From assembly GCA_030603495.1 (NCBI GenBank), contig JAUVXR010000030.1, positions 1 to 29,761 on the forward strand: a stretch of DNA of 29,761 nucleotides. The letters run 5' to 3'. Positions 7,328 to 14,432 of this stretch are shown one piece after another (position 1 is the stretch's first letter; the number at the start of each line of letters is the position of its first letter). The position numbers and the translations under genes are program-made. The stretch is from a bacterium. Lineage in GTDB: Bacteria > Armatimonadota > Zipacnadia > Zipacnadales > Zipacnadaceae. The notes under the pieces are model-generated. The model was not told the origin of the DNA and did not search any database. It saw only the letters and a list, made by a program, of their open reading frames with translations.

Positions 7328-8554
7328 ATGGCGCTACAGGGCAATGCTGCTGTCGGTCAGTCCGGCGGACCGACCATGGTTATCAACGCCAGTCTGGCCG
7401 GTGTGATTGAAGCCGCGCGCGAGATGAACGAAATAGAGCACCTGTACGGTGCGCTTAACGGAATGGAAGGGCTGCTCGATGAGCGGTTCATTGATCTGTT
7501 TCGTGAGAATGACGAACTGATTGAGGCGATCCGCTACCGGCCCTCGTCTGCCCTGGGCACTTGCCGGCTCAAGCCCAATGAGCAGGACCTGAAGCGGGCG
7601 ATGGAAGTGTTTATGGCGCATAATATCCGCTACTTTTTCTACATCGGCGGCGACGACTCACAGACGGCCTGTCACGCGCTCTCGGAGCTGGCCCAGACCC
7701 GCGACTGGGAAATGAGCCTCGTCGGAGTTCCCAAGACTGTTGACAACGATCTTGTCATCACCGACAACTGCCCTGGCTTCGGCAGCGCTGCGCGCTTTGC
7801 CGCTTCGGCGGTGCAGTACCTCGCCTGTGATGCAGAGGCCTTCGGCAACTTGGAGGTCATCGAGATCATGGGGCGCAATGCCGGCTGGCTGACCGGTGCG
7901 ACCGCCCTGGGCCGCCGCGAGGATCGCGATGCCCCACACCTGTGCTACCTGCCTGAGGTAACCGTGGATCCCGACAAGTTCCTCGCTGACTGTCACGAGG
8001 CCTATGACAAGTACGGTTACCTGGTGGTCACGGTTTCCGAGGGTTTTTCGTTCGCTGAGTCGGAGGTGGCGACGACTTCGGGGAAGGTGGACGAGTTCGG
8101 TCATGCCCGGCTTGGCGGTGTCGCCCAGGCACTGGGTGATATGGTCGAGGAGGAACTGGGCGTACGCGGCCGCTTCGACCGGCTGGGCAATATGCAGCGC
8201 TGCTTCGCGATGGCGCAGTCGCAAGTGGACCTCGACGAGGCCTACGCGGTCGGCGACAGTGCCGTGCGCCGGGCCTGTGCCGGTGAGACCGACGTGATGA
8301 TCACCATCCAGCGCAAGAGCAATGACCCGTTCGAGTTCGAATGCGAGACTACCTCGCTGAGTAGCGTGGCTGGCCGGACGCGCGTGGTACCCGATCAACT
8401 CATCAACGACGAGCAGAATGGTATCACCGAGGCCTTCGTGGACTATGCGCGTCCTCTGATCAGCCCCCGAGCCGAAATGCCGCCGGCTTTGCCCAAGTAC
8501 CCGCGGCTGCAGAAGTTCCCGATCGCGCCGAAGCTCGGGGACTACCAGCGGTAG
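7328..8554 (+). CDS. pfp: 6-phosphofructokinase, probably PPi-dependent
   Basis: This 408-residue protein interconverts fructose 6-phosphate and fructose 1,6-bisphosphate. It has the phosphate loop GQSGGPT (10-16), GGDDS (107-111), PKTVDND (135-141), a substrate-binding MGRNAGW, and SEGFSF. In ATP-dependent enzymes the second motif reads GGDGS and the third PGTIDND. The Asp110 and Lys136 seen here are the established marks of pyrophosphate-dependent enzymes, because they block the ATP site. The start ATG has AAGGGATG about 6 bases upstream. It is transcribed divergently from the nitrilase and followed by its own terminator, so it is probably a single-gene unit. Use of PPi would let glycolysis run reversibly and save ATP. 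Confidence 0.93.
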   Translation: MALQGNAAVGQSGGPTMVINASLAGVIEAAREMNEIEHLYGALNGMEGLLDERFIDLFRENDELIEAIRYRPSSALGTCRLKPNEQDLKRAMEVFMAHNIRYFFYIGGDDSQTACHALSELAQTRDWEMSLVGVPKTVDNDLVITDNCPGFGSAARFAASAVQYLACDAEAFGNLEVIEIMGRNAGWLTGATALGRREDRDAPHLCYLPEVTVDPDKFLADCHEAYDKYGYLVVTVSEGFSFAESEVATTSGKVDEFGHARLGGVAQALGDMVEEELGVRGRFDRLGNMQRCFAMAQSQVDLDEAYAVGDSAVRRACAGETDVMITIQRKSNDPFEFECETTSLSSVAGRTRVVPDQLINDEQNGITEAFVDYARPLISPRAEMPPALPKYPRLQKFPIAPKLGDYQR

Positions 8555-8602
8555 GAGCCGATTCGGTCCCGGAGGCAGTGGCCGGCAATAGCCGACAATC
8601 TA

Positions 8603-8645
8603 CCCGGTTGCGTCTTGCTCAGGCGCAATCGGGCTTCTCTTTCTG
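8603..8645 (+). terminator. Rho-independent terminator of pfp
   Basis: A 10-bp stem (CCCGGTTGCG / CGCAATCGGG, one G-U pair) with an 11-base loop is followed by CTTCTCTTTCTGTT. It lies about 50 bp after the pfp stop. The rest of 8555-8753 shows no other recognisable element apart from the GGAGGTG ribosome-binding site of the next gene. Confidence 0.75.
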
Positions 8646-8753
8646 TTCCCAGGGCATCTTCGTCAGGCTCGTCGTGAAGGATTCTGGCAGGTCGCAGCGA
8701 ATGTAGACTGGATGGTCGGGCCTGCAATCTGCCGGCTGTGGAGGTGTTGAGCT

Positions 8754-10502
8754 ATGCCATTGTGCCCCGAACTTGTCAAGATGGCTGTAATCGTTGTTGT
8801 GCTGATGCTCACGATGATGATGGCGGAGGCAAAAGTCCCCGCCGATCTGCCCGAGGCGGAAAAAGAGATTGCCAACACGGTTGATCCCTGGGGTCTGCCC
8901 TTCGCCGATCAGCTTGCTCGCTTCCGGGCCCGCTTTGCCGCTGCGCCCAATGCGCAGTTCTGCGTCGGTATCACTCACGACCTGGTCAAGATCTGGCCGA
9001 ATAAGTACTGGTTCCGGGGCGATAGCTTCCCGGCCAACCGCAGCGGGCGCATAGACCGGGCCGACACCATCTGGGCGGCCGCCGGGACTACCGCAGCGTT
9101 TCAGGTAGCTATTCTGCCCAGCATTGGTGCGCCAAGAGCGGGCTACTCAGTCGCGGCTGATCTGGCCGATGACAGTGGTATGGCACGAGCCAACGTCATG
9201 CGCGAGGTGTTCGTCAAGACCGCCGAGCCGGCCTACCCGCGCTACAACGTCGAGCGCTGGCCTGATCCGCTTATCCCAGTGGGCTCGGCTCCGACGCTAC
9301 TGAAAGAAGGCGTGGAGTGCGCGGTTTTCTGGGTGGACGTGCACCTGCCCGCTGACATGCCCGCTGGTACCGTCCTGTGCCAGGTCAAAGTGTCGGATTT
9401 AGATTCAGGGCAGGAATGCAGAATCAATGTGCCAGTTCGGGTGGTTGCTGACCTTGAACTGGCGCCGAATGATTACCCGTTCATCGGCTGGTTCCGGACC
9501 GAGCACGCTGGCGGGGAGCTGAGCTACGAGCAATACCGCGATATGTGCGGCATGGTCCTGGACCATCATATGACGCCGATTGATGCCCTCGGTTACTTCT
9601 GGGACCCCGACGATACCAGCAAGTTCGACGAGCTGCACGAGTATCTGGCCGACCGTGGCATGAAGCTATTCGACATCGGTCGCTTCAAGGCGGACCGGAT
9701 GGACGCGCTGTACGAGCACATCAAGCAGCGGGGCTGGCTGGACCAGGCGGTCATCTACAGCAATGCCGACGAGCCCGACGACGAGACCTTCGTCAACAAG
9801 AACATCCCCTTCTGCCAGATGATTCACGAGAAATATCCGGGCCTGCGGGTCTATCTGGCCTCGGAGTGGCACGAGAATATGGCCCAGGGCTGCGACATCT
9901 GGATGACCGATGTCTCCTCGATTCGCTACGATCCTGAGAGGCACAGGAATATCGATCAGCCCAAGCTGTGGCATTACTACTGCCACCTGCCGGTGCGCTG
10001 GCAGATGCGTGACCCGCTAGTGATGGCGCCCAATATGGAGATTGACAACCCGGCGCTCGAGCATCGCCTGGCGCTGATTATGTCGTACTACTACGGAGCC
10101 GAGGGCGTCTTTACCTGGACTGGCTTCTCGGGCGGCCCGCCCAAGGACTTCTGGGAGACGCTGCAGCTCTCTGACGAACCGAGCCAGTATCCCTATGCCG
10201 GTGTTCATAACGGCAATAACTTCCGCATCTACCCACCCCGTGAAGAAGGCGGACCGATGCTGCCCTCGCTGCGCCTGAAGGTCACGCGCGCCGCGCTGGA
10301 GGACATCGCGCTGCTGCGGGCGGTGCAGGAGATGATTGACGCCGGACGCATCACGGGTCCGGCCGCCGAACGGCTGAGCGAGCTGATCAATCCGGTGCCG
10401 GGGCTGTTCATAGACTTCCACTACTTCGACCGCACGCCGCAAGCGCTGTTGGACTGGCACGAGCAGATCCTGCGCGCTCTGGCTGAGGTCGTGTCGGAAT
10501 AG
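8754..10502 (+). CDS. Secreted DUF4091-type glycoside hydrolase-like protein (GH123-related)
   Basis: The 582-residue product has a hydrophobic N-terminal segment (about 10-24, ending MMAEAK), so it is exported. An N-terminal beta domain (about 90-235, with EGVECAVFWVDVHLPADMPAGTV) is followed by a TIM-barrel-like region. The C-terminus has the DUF4091 signature in which arginine-rich 'LRLKVTRAALEDIALLRAVQEM' would match the common 'R.EA.R.GIEDYEYL'. The pair Asp339-Glu340 in SNADEPDDE fits the Asp-Glu pair used for substrate-assisted catalysis in GH123, a family to which some DUF4091 proteins are related. That makes a beta-N-acetylhexosaminidase-like activity possible but unproved. GGAGGTG lies 8 bases before the ATG. 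A SagB-like gene follows within 40 bp on the same strand, so the two may be cotranscribed. Confidence 0.82.
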   Translation: MPLCPELVKMAVIVVVLMLTMMMAEAKVPADLPEAEKEIANTVDPWGLPFADQLARFRARFAAAPNAQFCVGITHDLVKIWPNKYWFRGDSFPANRSGRIDRADTIWAAAGTTAAFQVAILPSIGAPRAGYSVAADLADDSGMARANVMREVFVKTAEPAYPRYNVERWPDPLIPVGSAPTLLKEGVECAVFWVDVHLPADMPAGTVLCQVKVSDLDSGQECRINVPVRVVADLELAPNDYPFIGWFRTEHAGGELSYEQYRDMCGMVLDHHMTPIDALGYFWDPDDTSKFDELHEYLADRGMKLFDIGRFKADRMDALYEHIKQRGWLDQAVIYSNADEPDDETFVNKNIPFCQMIHEKYPGLRVYLASEWHENMAQGCDIWMTDVSSIRYDPERHRNIDQPKLWHYYCHLPVRWQMRDPLVMAPNMEIDNPALEHRLALIMSYYYGAEGVFTWTGFSGGPPKDFWETLQLSDEPSQYPYAGVHNGNNFRIYPPREEGGPMLPSLRLKVTRAALEDIALLRAVQEMIDAGRITGPAAERLSELINPVPGLFIDFHYFDRTPQALLDWHEQILRALAEVVSE

Positions 10503-10540
10503 ACTAGACCAGTCAGTCGCCAATCTGGAGGTGGTAAGTG

Positions 10541-11290
10541 ATGTACGTCGCAGCCGCGACCATAATGATATGCTTGCTGGCGGCACTGCTGTTGGTGACG
10601 TGCTGCCCGGGTGACGTTGCGCCTGGTTCGTCCCCCGCCCAGGTGACTGAACTCCCGGCGCCGGATACGACCGGCACAATGACGCTCGAGCAGGCCATCG
10701 CCCAGCGGCGTTCGAAGCGCTCGTTTACCGCTGAGTCGCTCACTAAGGCGCAGATCGGGCAACTGCTCTGGGCCGCCCAGGGTATAACCGCGCCGCAGCA
10801 GGGCTTGCGGGCGGCGCCGTCGGCCGGAGCACTCTACCCGCTGGAGCTATACGTGGTGACCGCCGACGGGGTTTACCACTACCAGCCGGACGGACACAGT
10901 GTGCGACGGCATCTGGCCGGCGATAAGCGGGCGGCGCTGGCCACGGCTTGCTTGGGCCAACGCTCGGTGCAGCAGGCGGCCGCCGACTTTGTCTTCACTG
11001 CGGTCTTCTCCCGCACGCGCGCCAAGTACGGGCCGAGAGCCGACCGGTACGTGCACAACGAAGTCGGTGCAGCGGCTGAGAATCTGTGCTTGCAGGCCAC
11101 TGCACTGGGACTGGGCTCGGTGATGGTCGGCGCCTTCGATGACGGACAAGTCACCCAGGCGCTCAACCTGCCCGCCGACCACAGCCCGGCGCTGGTCGGC
11201 GCCTTCGATGACGGGCAAGTCACCCAGACGCTCAACCTGCCTGCCGACCACAGCCCGGCGCTGGTGATCCCGGTGGGGTACGTGCCATAG
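10541..11290 (+). CDS. Exported SagB/ThcOx-type nitroreductase-like oxidoreductase with internal duplication
   Basis: From the ATG at 10541 (GGAGG 8 bases upstream; a GTG one codon earlier is less likely) the product has 249 residues. A hydrophobic segment (MICLLAALLLVTCC) suggests export, possibly as a lipoprotein, though the lipobox is not canonical. The family signature is clear: TLEQAIAQRRSKRSF, LTKAQIGQLLWAAQG, APSAGALYPLELYVV, a LYPLELY strand and NEVGAAAENLCLQATALGLG. These are FMN-binding nitroreductase-fold elements of the SagB/ThcOx group, which oxidises azolines in peptide natural products in some systems but has many stand-alone members of unknown role. No cyclodehydratase or precursor peptide gene lies nearby. 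Near the C-terminus a 23-residue unit (VGAFDDGQVTQ...SPAL) occurs twice in tandem, which would disturb the fold or extend it. Confidence 0.85.
   Translation: MYVAAATIMICLLAALLLVTCCPGDVAPGSSPAQVTELPAPDTTGTMTLEQAIAQRRSKRSFTAESLTKAQIGQLLWAAQGITAPQQGLRAAPSAGALYPLELYVVTADGVYHYQPDGHSVRRHLAGDKRAALATACLGQRSVQQAAADFVFTAVFSRTRAKYGPRADRYVHNEVGAAAENLCLQATALGLGSVMVGAFDDGQVTQALNLPADHSPALVGAFDDGQVTQTLNLPADHSPALVIPVGYVP
11126..11263 (+). repeat. In-frame 69-bp tandem duplication inside the SagB-like gene
   Basis: Bases 11126-11194 and 11195-11263 are the same 69-bp unit with three mismatches. Each encodes 23 residues beginning VGAFDDGQVTQ and ending DHSPAL. The second copy leads directly into the normal C-terminal VIPVGYVP strand. 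The length is a multiple of three, so the frame survives. The high identity points to a recent event. Confidence 0.95.
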
Positions 11291-11357
11291 GAGGTCAAAG
11301 GTTGGTGCACCGCGAAATTGAAGCAAGCACGTCTTCTGATGAGTTGGGGGTAAACCG

Positions 11358-11450
11358 ATGAGGCCTAGCAATGTCATTGGGTTCGTGGCTCTATTACTGG
11401 CAACGAGTACCGCGCTGCACTCATCTGAGCGGCGGTGGCGACGAAGATAG
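11358..11450 (+). pseudogene. Truncated signal-peptide ORF, partial copy of the CBM9 gene start
   Basis: A 30-codon ORF (MRPSNVIGFVALLLATSTAL, then HSSERRWRRR) begins with the same signal peptide core as the gene at 13169 (MSAKHAIVLLALLLATSTVL). The DNA is identical over 27 bp (11386-11412 versus 13197-13223) and weakly similar back through the ribosome-binding site (AGTTGGG in both). After the shared part the ORF runs into unrelated sequence and stops. It looks like a stranded 5' end left by insertion of the two-gene module that follows. The remainder of 11291-11472 shows only the GGAGG of the next gene. Confidence 0.7.
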
Positions 11451-11472
11451 ATGTGCGAAAGGAGGGCCATTG

Positions 11473-12618
11473 ATGAGCAGAGTAGCGGTGAACGAAGCTG
11501 TGTTGCGCTGGGCACTGCAGCGATCTGGGATTACGCCGCTTGACATTCAGGACAAGTTTCCAATACGGGAGTGGCTGTCTGGCGAAAAGAAACCAACACT
11601 AAGACAACTGGAAAAATTCGCGAAGACGACTTTGACGCCGCTTGGATTTCTTTTTCTCAAACAACCACCAAAGCAAGAATTACCCATGCCGCACTTCAGA
11701 ACAGTCGCTGATGAGGAGCCGAGCGACCCCAGCCCTGATCTTGTTGACAGCGTTCACGCCATGCAGCGAAGGCAGTTCTGGATGCGCGAGTTCCTGATTG
11801 AACAAGGTCAAGAACCCCTTCCGTTCGTCGGATCTGCCACTCGTGACGAATCGACCTCTTCGACTGCGCAACGCATGCGGGAAACGCTCGGGTTTGATCA
11901 TGGTTGGGCTGCCCAGGTGCGTACTTGGGCAGAGGCACTGCGAACATTCCGCGAGGCTATGGAAGATGCCAGTATCCTGGTTGTAGTAAACGGGGTCGTT
12001 GAAAACAATACGTCGCGCAAGCTGGCACCCGAGGAATTCCGCGGCTTCGTTCTGGTGGATGAGTACGCGCCACTGGCGTTCGTCAACGGCGCTGACGCCA
12101 AGAGTGCGCAGATGTTCACCCTCGCACATGAGCTGGCGCACATCTTCTTTGGTAAGAGCGCCGCCTTCGACCTGCGTTACATGCAGCCGGCAGACGACCC
12201 GATGGAAAAAGCGTGTAATAGCGTAGCCGCAGAATTCTTGGTTCCCCGCCACGAGTTGCTCCAATTATGGCCTTCTGTGAGTGACGATCCGGACCCTTTT
12301 AACAGAATCGCCAGGGCGTTCAAGGTCAGTGCCATCGTAGCGGCACGCAGAGCGTTGGATCTCCAGCTTATTGACTGGAGTCAGTTCATGTCCTTCTATC
12401 ACGAGCGGCCGTCTGAGTGGCCCACGACCTCCTCAGACGAAAGGAGCGGAGACTTCTACAACAATCAGAATGTGCGCGTGGGGCGCCGGTTCTTCTCCGC
12501 AATTAATCAAGCCGCCAAGGAAGGGAAGTTGTTGTATTCCGAAGCCTATCAGTTGACTGGTCTGTACGGAAAGACATTTGATGTCTATGCGTCCCGGCCT
12601 TACAGTGAGCCGATGTGA
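11473..12618 (+). CDS. XRE-like/ImmA-IrrE family zinc metallopeptidase, antitoxin-type partner
   Basis: The start is the ATG at 11473, preceded by GGAGG 7 bases away; the open frame begins earlier at 11371 but that part belongs to the truncated signal ORF region. The 381-residue protein starts with a degenerate helix-turn-helix stretch (about 15-60, IREWLSGEKKPTLRQLEKFA) and the FRT linker typical of the group. The ImmA/IrrE peptidase domain has the zinc motif His219-Glu220-Leu-Ala-His223 and a following EKACNSVAAEFLVP with the probable third ligand Glu245. Related proteins cleave repressors (ImmA) or regulators (IrrE/DdrO). It overlaps the next gene by 4 bases. In many genomes COG2856-type proteins pair with PIN-like or other toxin genes, so a regulatory or antitoxin role is likely, but the target is unknown. 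Confidence 0.85.
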   Translation: MSRVAVNEAVLRWALQRSGITPLDIQDKFPIREWLSGEKKPTLRQLEKFAKTTLTPLGFLFLKQPPKQELPMPHFRTVADEEPSDPSPDLVDSVHAMQRRQFWMREFLIEQGQEPLPFVGSATRDESTSSTAQRMRETLGFDHGWAAQVRTWAEALRTFREAMEDASILVVVNGVVENNTSRKLAPEEFRGFVLVDEYAPLAFVNGADAKSAQMFTLAHELAHIFFGKSAAFDLRYMQPADDPMEKACNSVAAEFLVPRHELLQLWPSVSDDPDPFNRIARAFKVSAIVAARRALDLQLIDWSQFMSFYHERPSEWPTTSSDERSGDFYNNQNVRVGRRFFSAINQAAKEGKLLYSEAYQLTGLYGKTFDVYASRPYSEPM

Positions 12619-13142
12619 CCATGATTTCCACGGTTTATGTGCTCGATGCGAATGTGTTCATCCAAGCGGAGCGTCAGTACTATCCATTCGATCTGGTTCC
12701 GGCCTTCTGGAAGTGTCTAGTCGAGTATGCAGAGGCTGGGCACATCCGGAGTGTTGATCGCGTTAAAGAAGAACTGGAGCGAGTCAAGGACCCCCTTGAA
12801 AGCTGGGCGCAAGATGAGTTTGACGGTGCGTTTGCTTCGACTGATGAAGAAGATGTGGTTAGTGTCTACACTGACATCATCAATTGGGCACAGCCCAACA
12901 GACAGTTCACAGATGCTGCGAAGGCAGATTTTGCTCGGGCCGCAGACCCTTGGTTGGTGGCGTATGCGAGGGTGAAGACGTGTGTGGTCGTCACCCTCGA
13001 GCAGCCAGCGCCCTCTGCGAAGAATAAAATTAAGCTTCCAGATGTTTGTCTGGCGTTCAACGTGCGCTGTATCAACACGTTCGAGATGCTGCGGGAACTC
13101 GGGGTCTCTTTCTCATACTCTCGCATCACTGCTGCTATCTGA
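12615..13142 (+). CDS. DUF4411 PIN-like protein, probable toxin of the module
   Basis: The 175-residue product begins TVYVLDANVFIQAERQYYPFD, the DUF4411 signature, in which the Asp of LDAN is the first acidic residue of a PIN-type nuclease site. Further acidic residues that could bind metal include those of SVDRVKEEL and the Asp of LPDVCLAF near the C-terminus. DUF4411 proteins are thought to be ribonuclease-like toxins and are often found beside ImmA/IrrE-type genes. The GTG at 12615 overlaps the stop of the upstream gene as GTGA, which favours translational coupling. An ATG two codons later (12621) is the alternative. The stop at 13140-13142 is followed immediately by the ribosome-binding region of the CBM9 gene. 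Confidence 0.8.
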   Translation: MTMISTVYVLDANVFIQAERQYYPFDLVPAFWKCLVEYAEAGHIRSVDRVKEELERVKDPLESWAQDEFDGAFASTDEEDVVSVYTDIINWAQPNRQFTDAAKADFARAADPWLVAYARVKTCVVVTLEQPAPSAKNKIKLPDVCLAFNVRCINTFEMLRELGVSFSYSRITAAI

Positions 13143-13168
13143 GTCACCCAGTTGGGAGGGGTCAAGCT

Positions 13169-14425
13169 ATGAGCGCCAAGCACGCCATTGTCCTTCTGGC
13201 TCTATTACTGGCAACGAGTACCGTGCTCTGTGCGGCCGAATTCTACACGCCGCCGGTGGTGTCTGTGCCTCTGCTCAGGTCATCTCCGGTAGTTGATGGC
13301 AAGGTCGAGGCGGAGGAATGGCGCTTTGCCGCAGTGCTTAGCGACTTTGTCCTGCTGGGCGGCAAGGGCCTCCCGGCGCTCCCCACGACGGTCTATATCG
13401 GCTACGATAGCCAGGCCGTGTACGTGGCAGCCAAGCTCTTTGACCCCCAGCCTAACCAGCTTCGCCGGGCGGTTACTGAGCCCGATGGCGAGGTCTGGCG
13501 CGACGATTGCCTGGAACTGTTCATTGATACCAAAGGTGAGCGGCGGACCTATGCCCGTCTGGCCGTCAACGCGCTGGGCACGAAGTACGACTCGGAGGGG
13601 CGGGACGCCGCCGCAAACTTCCAGTGGGACGTGGCAACCTCGCTAGCGCCGGATGGCTGGAGCGTGGAGATAAGGTTGCCGTTTGCCCAGCAGACCGCGC
13701 CCCAGCCCGGCGATAGGTGGATTCTGGGCGTAGCGCGAAATGCCGTCCGCGTCAGCGAACTGAGCACCTGGGCTCGCCACCAGAAGAGTTTCCATGAGCT
13801 CCAGAGCTTCGGCACTTTGATTTTTGGTGGCACGCCCTACCGAGTGGGCATAGATGATATAGGCGCAATGTGGCTGGGCGATAACAGTGCCTTTGTCTCG
13901 GTTATGCCGCTGTTCCAGCCGTCAACACCTCCCACAGCATCCCAGGCATCAGAATGGGTAAAGCTGAACGTGCGCGTCATGAGTCGGGACAAGCGGGGAC
14001 ACTTCTTCAACTCGGTGAAGAAAGAGATGCCCTCGCAAATCATCCAGATACCGGTGCCCTACTCAGTGAAGCAGGATGACCTTAGCACAGTGACCTTCTC
14101 GCTGACCGACCACGATGGTGTGGTCTGCTGGCGCTCGGGGCCGTATCCGGTAAACGTACCGGCCGTCTCGCAGGCGCTCCAGCAGGCCGAGCAGGACCTG
14201 GGGGAGGCGCTGGTGGCCTGGGCACGGCTACCCGACGGCCACCCAAAGCAGCAGACGCAGAAGCTGCTGGAACATCTGCTTGAAGGTTGGCGGCACCTCG
14301 GAGAGCGTTACCAGATCCGCGACCGGATGACCCGTTCCGAGCTGCAAAGCCTGCTGCTTCAGACTGAACTGATGGGCGAGCAGGCGCAGATGCTGCTGGG
14401 TGATATAACTGGGCAGGGGCCGTAG
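13169..14425 (+). CDS. Secreted CBM9-like (DOMON-fold) carbohydrate-binding protein
   Basis: The ATG at 13169 has GGGAGGGG 7 bases before it and opens directly on a signal peptide (MSAKHAIVLLALLLATSTVL, then CAAEF). The frame is open further upstream to 13046, but that part overlaps the DUF4411 gene. Residues about 35-215 match carbohydrate-binding module family 9 type sequences: SSPVVDGKVEAEEWRFA, TVYIGYDSQAVYVAAKLFD, EVWRDDCLELFID, GWSVEIRLPF and DRWILGVARN. About 200 more residues follow, ending in a helical, Gln- and Leu-rich tail. Such proteins often bind sugars outside the cell. The 418-residue protein lacks a recognisable catalytic domain. Its stop is only 7 bp from the convergent phosphorylase gene. 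Confidence 0.85.
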   Translation: MSAKHAIVLLALLLATSTVLCAAEFYTPPVVSVPLLRSSPVVDGKVEAEEWRFAAVLSDFVLLGGKGLPALPTTVYIGYDSQAVYVAAKLFDPQPNQLRRAVTEPDGEVWRDDCLELFIDTKGERRTYARLAVNALGTKYDSEGRDAAANFQWDVATSLAPDGWSVEIRLPFAQQTAPQPGDRWILGVARNAVRVSELSTWARHQKSFHELQSFGTLIFGGTPYRVGIDDIGAMWLGDNSAFVSVMPLFQPSTPPTASQASEWVKLNVRVMSRDKRGHFFNSVKKEMPSQIIQIPVPYSVKQDDLSTVTFSLTDHDGVVCWRSGPYPVNVPAVSQALQQAEQDLGEALVAWARLPDGHPKQQTQKLLEHLLEGWRHLGERYQIRDRMTRSELQSLLLQTELMGEQAQMLLGDITGQGP

Positions 14426-14432
14426 AGCTGTT

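Larger units (their letters stand above)
11386..13223 (+). mobile_element. Two-gene module flanked by a 27-bp direct repeat
   Basis: The repeat copies at 11386-11412 and 13197-13223 are identical over 27 bp and lie in the same orientation, 1811 bp apart. Between them lie only the ImmA/IrrE-like and DUF4411 genes and the ribosome-binding site of the CBM9 gene. The interior reads visibly more A/T-rich than its neighbours (not computed). I see no transposase, integrase or inverted repeats, so the mechanism of arrival is unknown; calling it a mobile unit is inference. Confidence 0.45.

Noticed and set aside
7186-7344. 53-residue N-terminal extension of the nitrilase
   Set aside because: It overlaps the divergent pfp start, has no family similarity and lies before a start with a ribosome-binding site.
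13046-13168. Long N-terminal extension of the CBM9-like protein
   Set aside because: It overlaps the DUF4411 gene, while the ATG at 13169 has a strong ribosome-binding site and opens a clear signal peptide.
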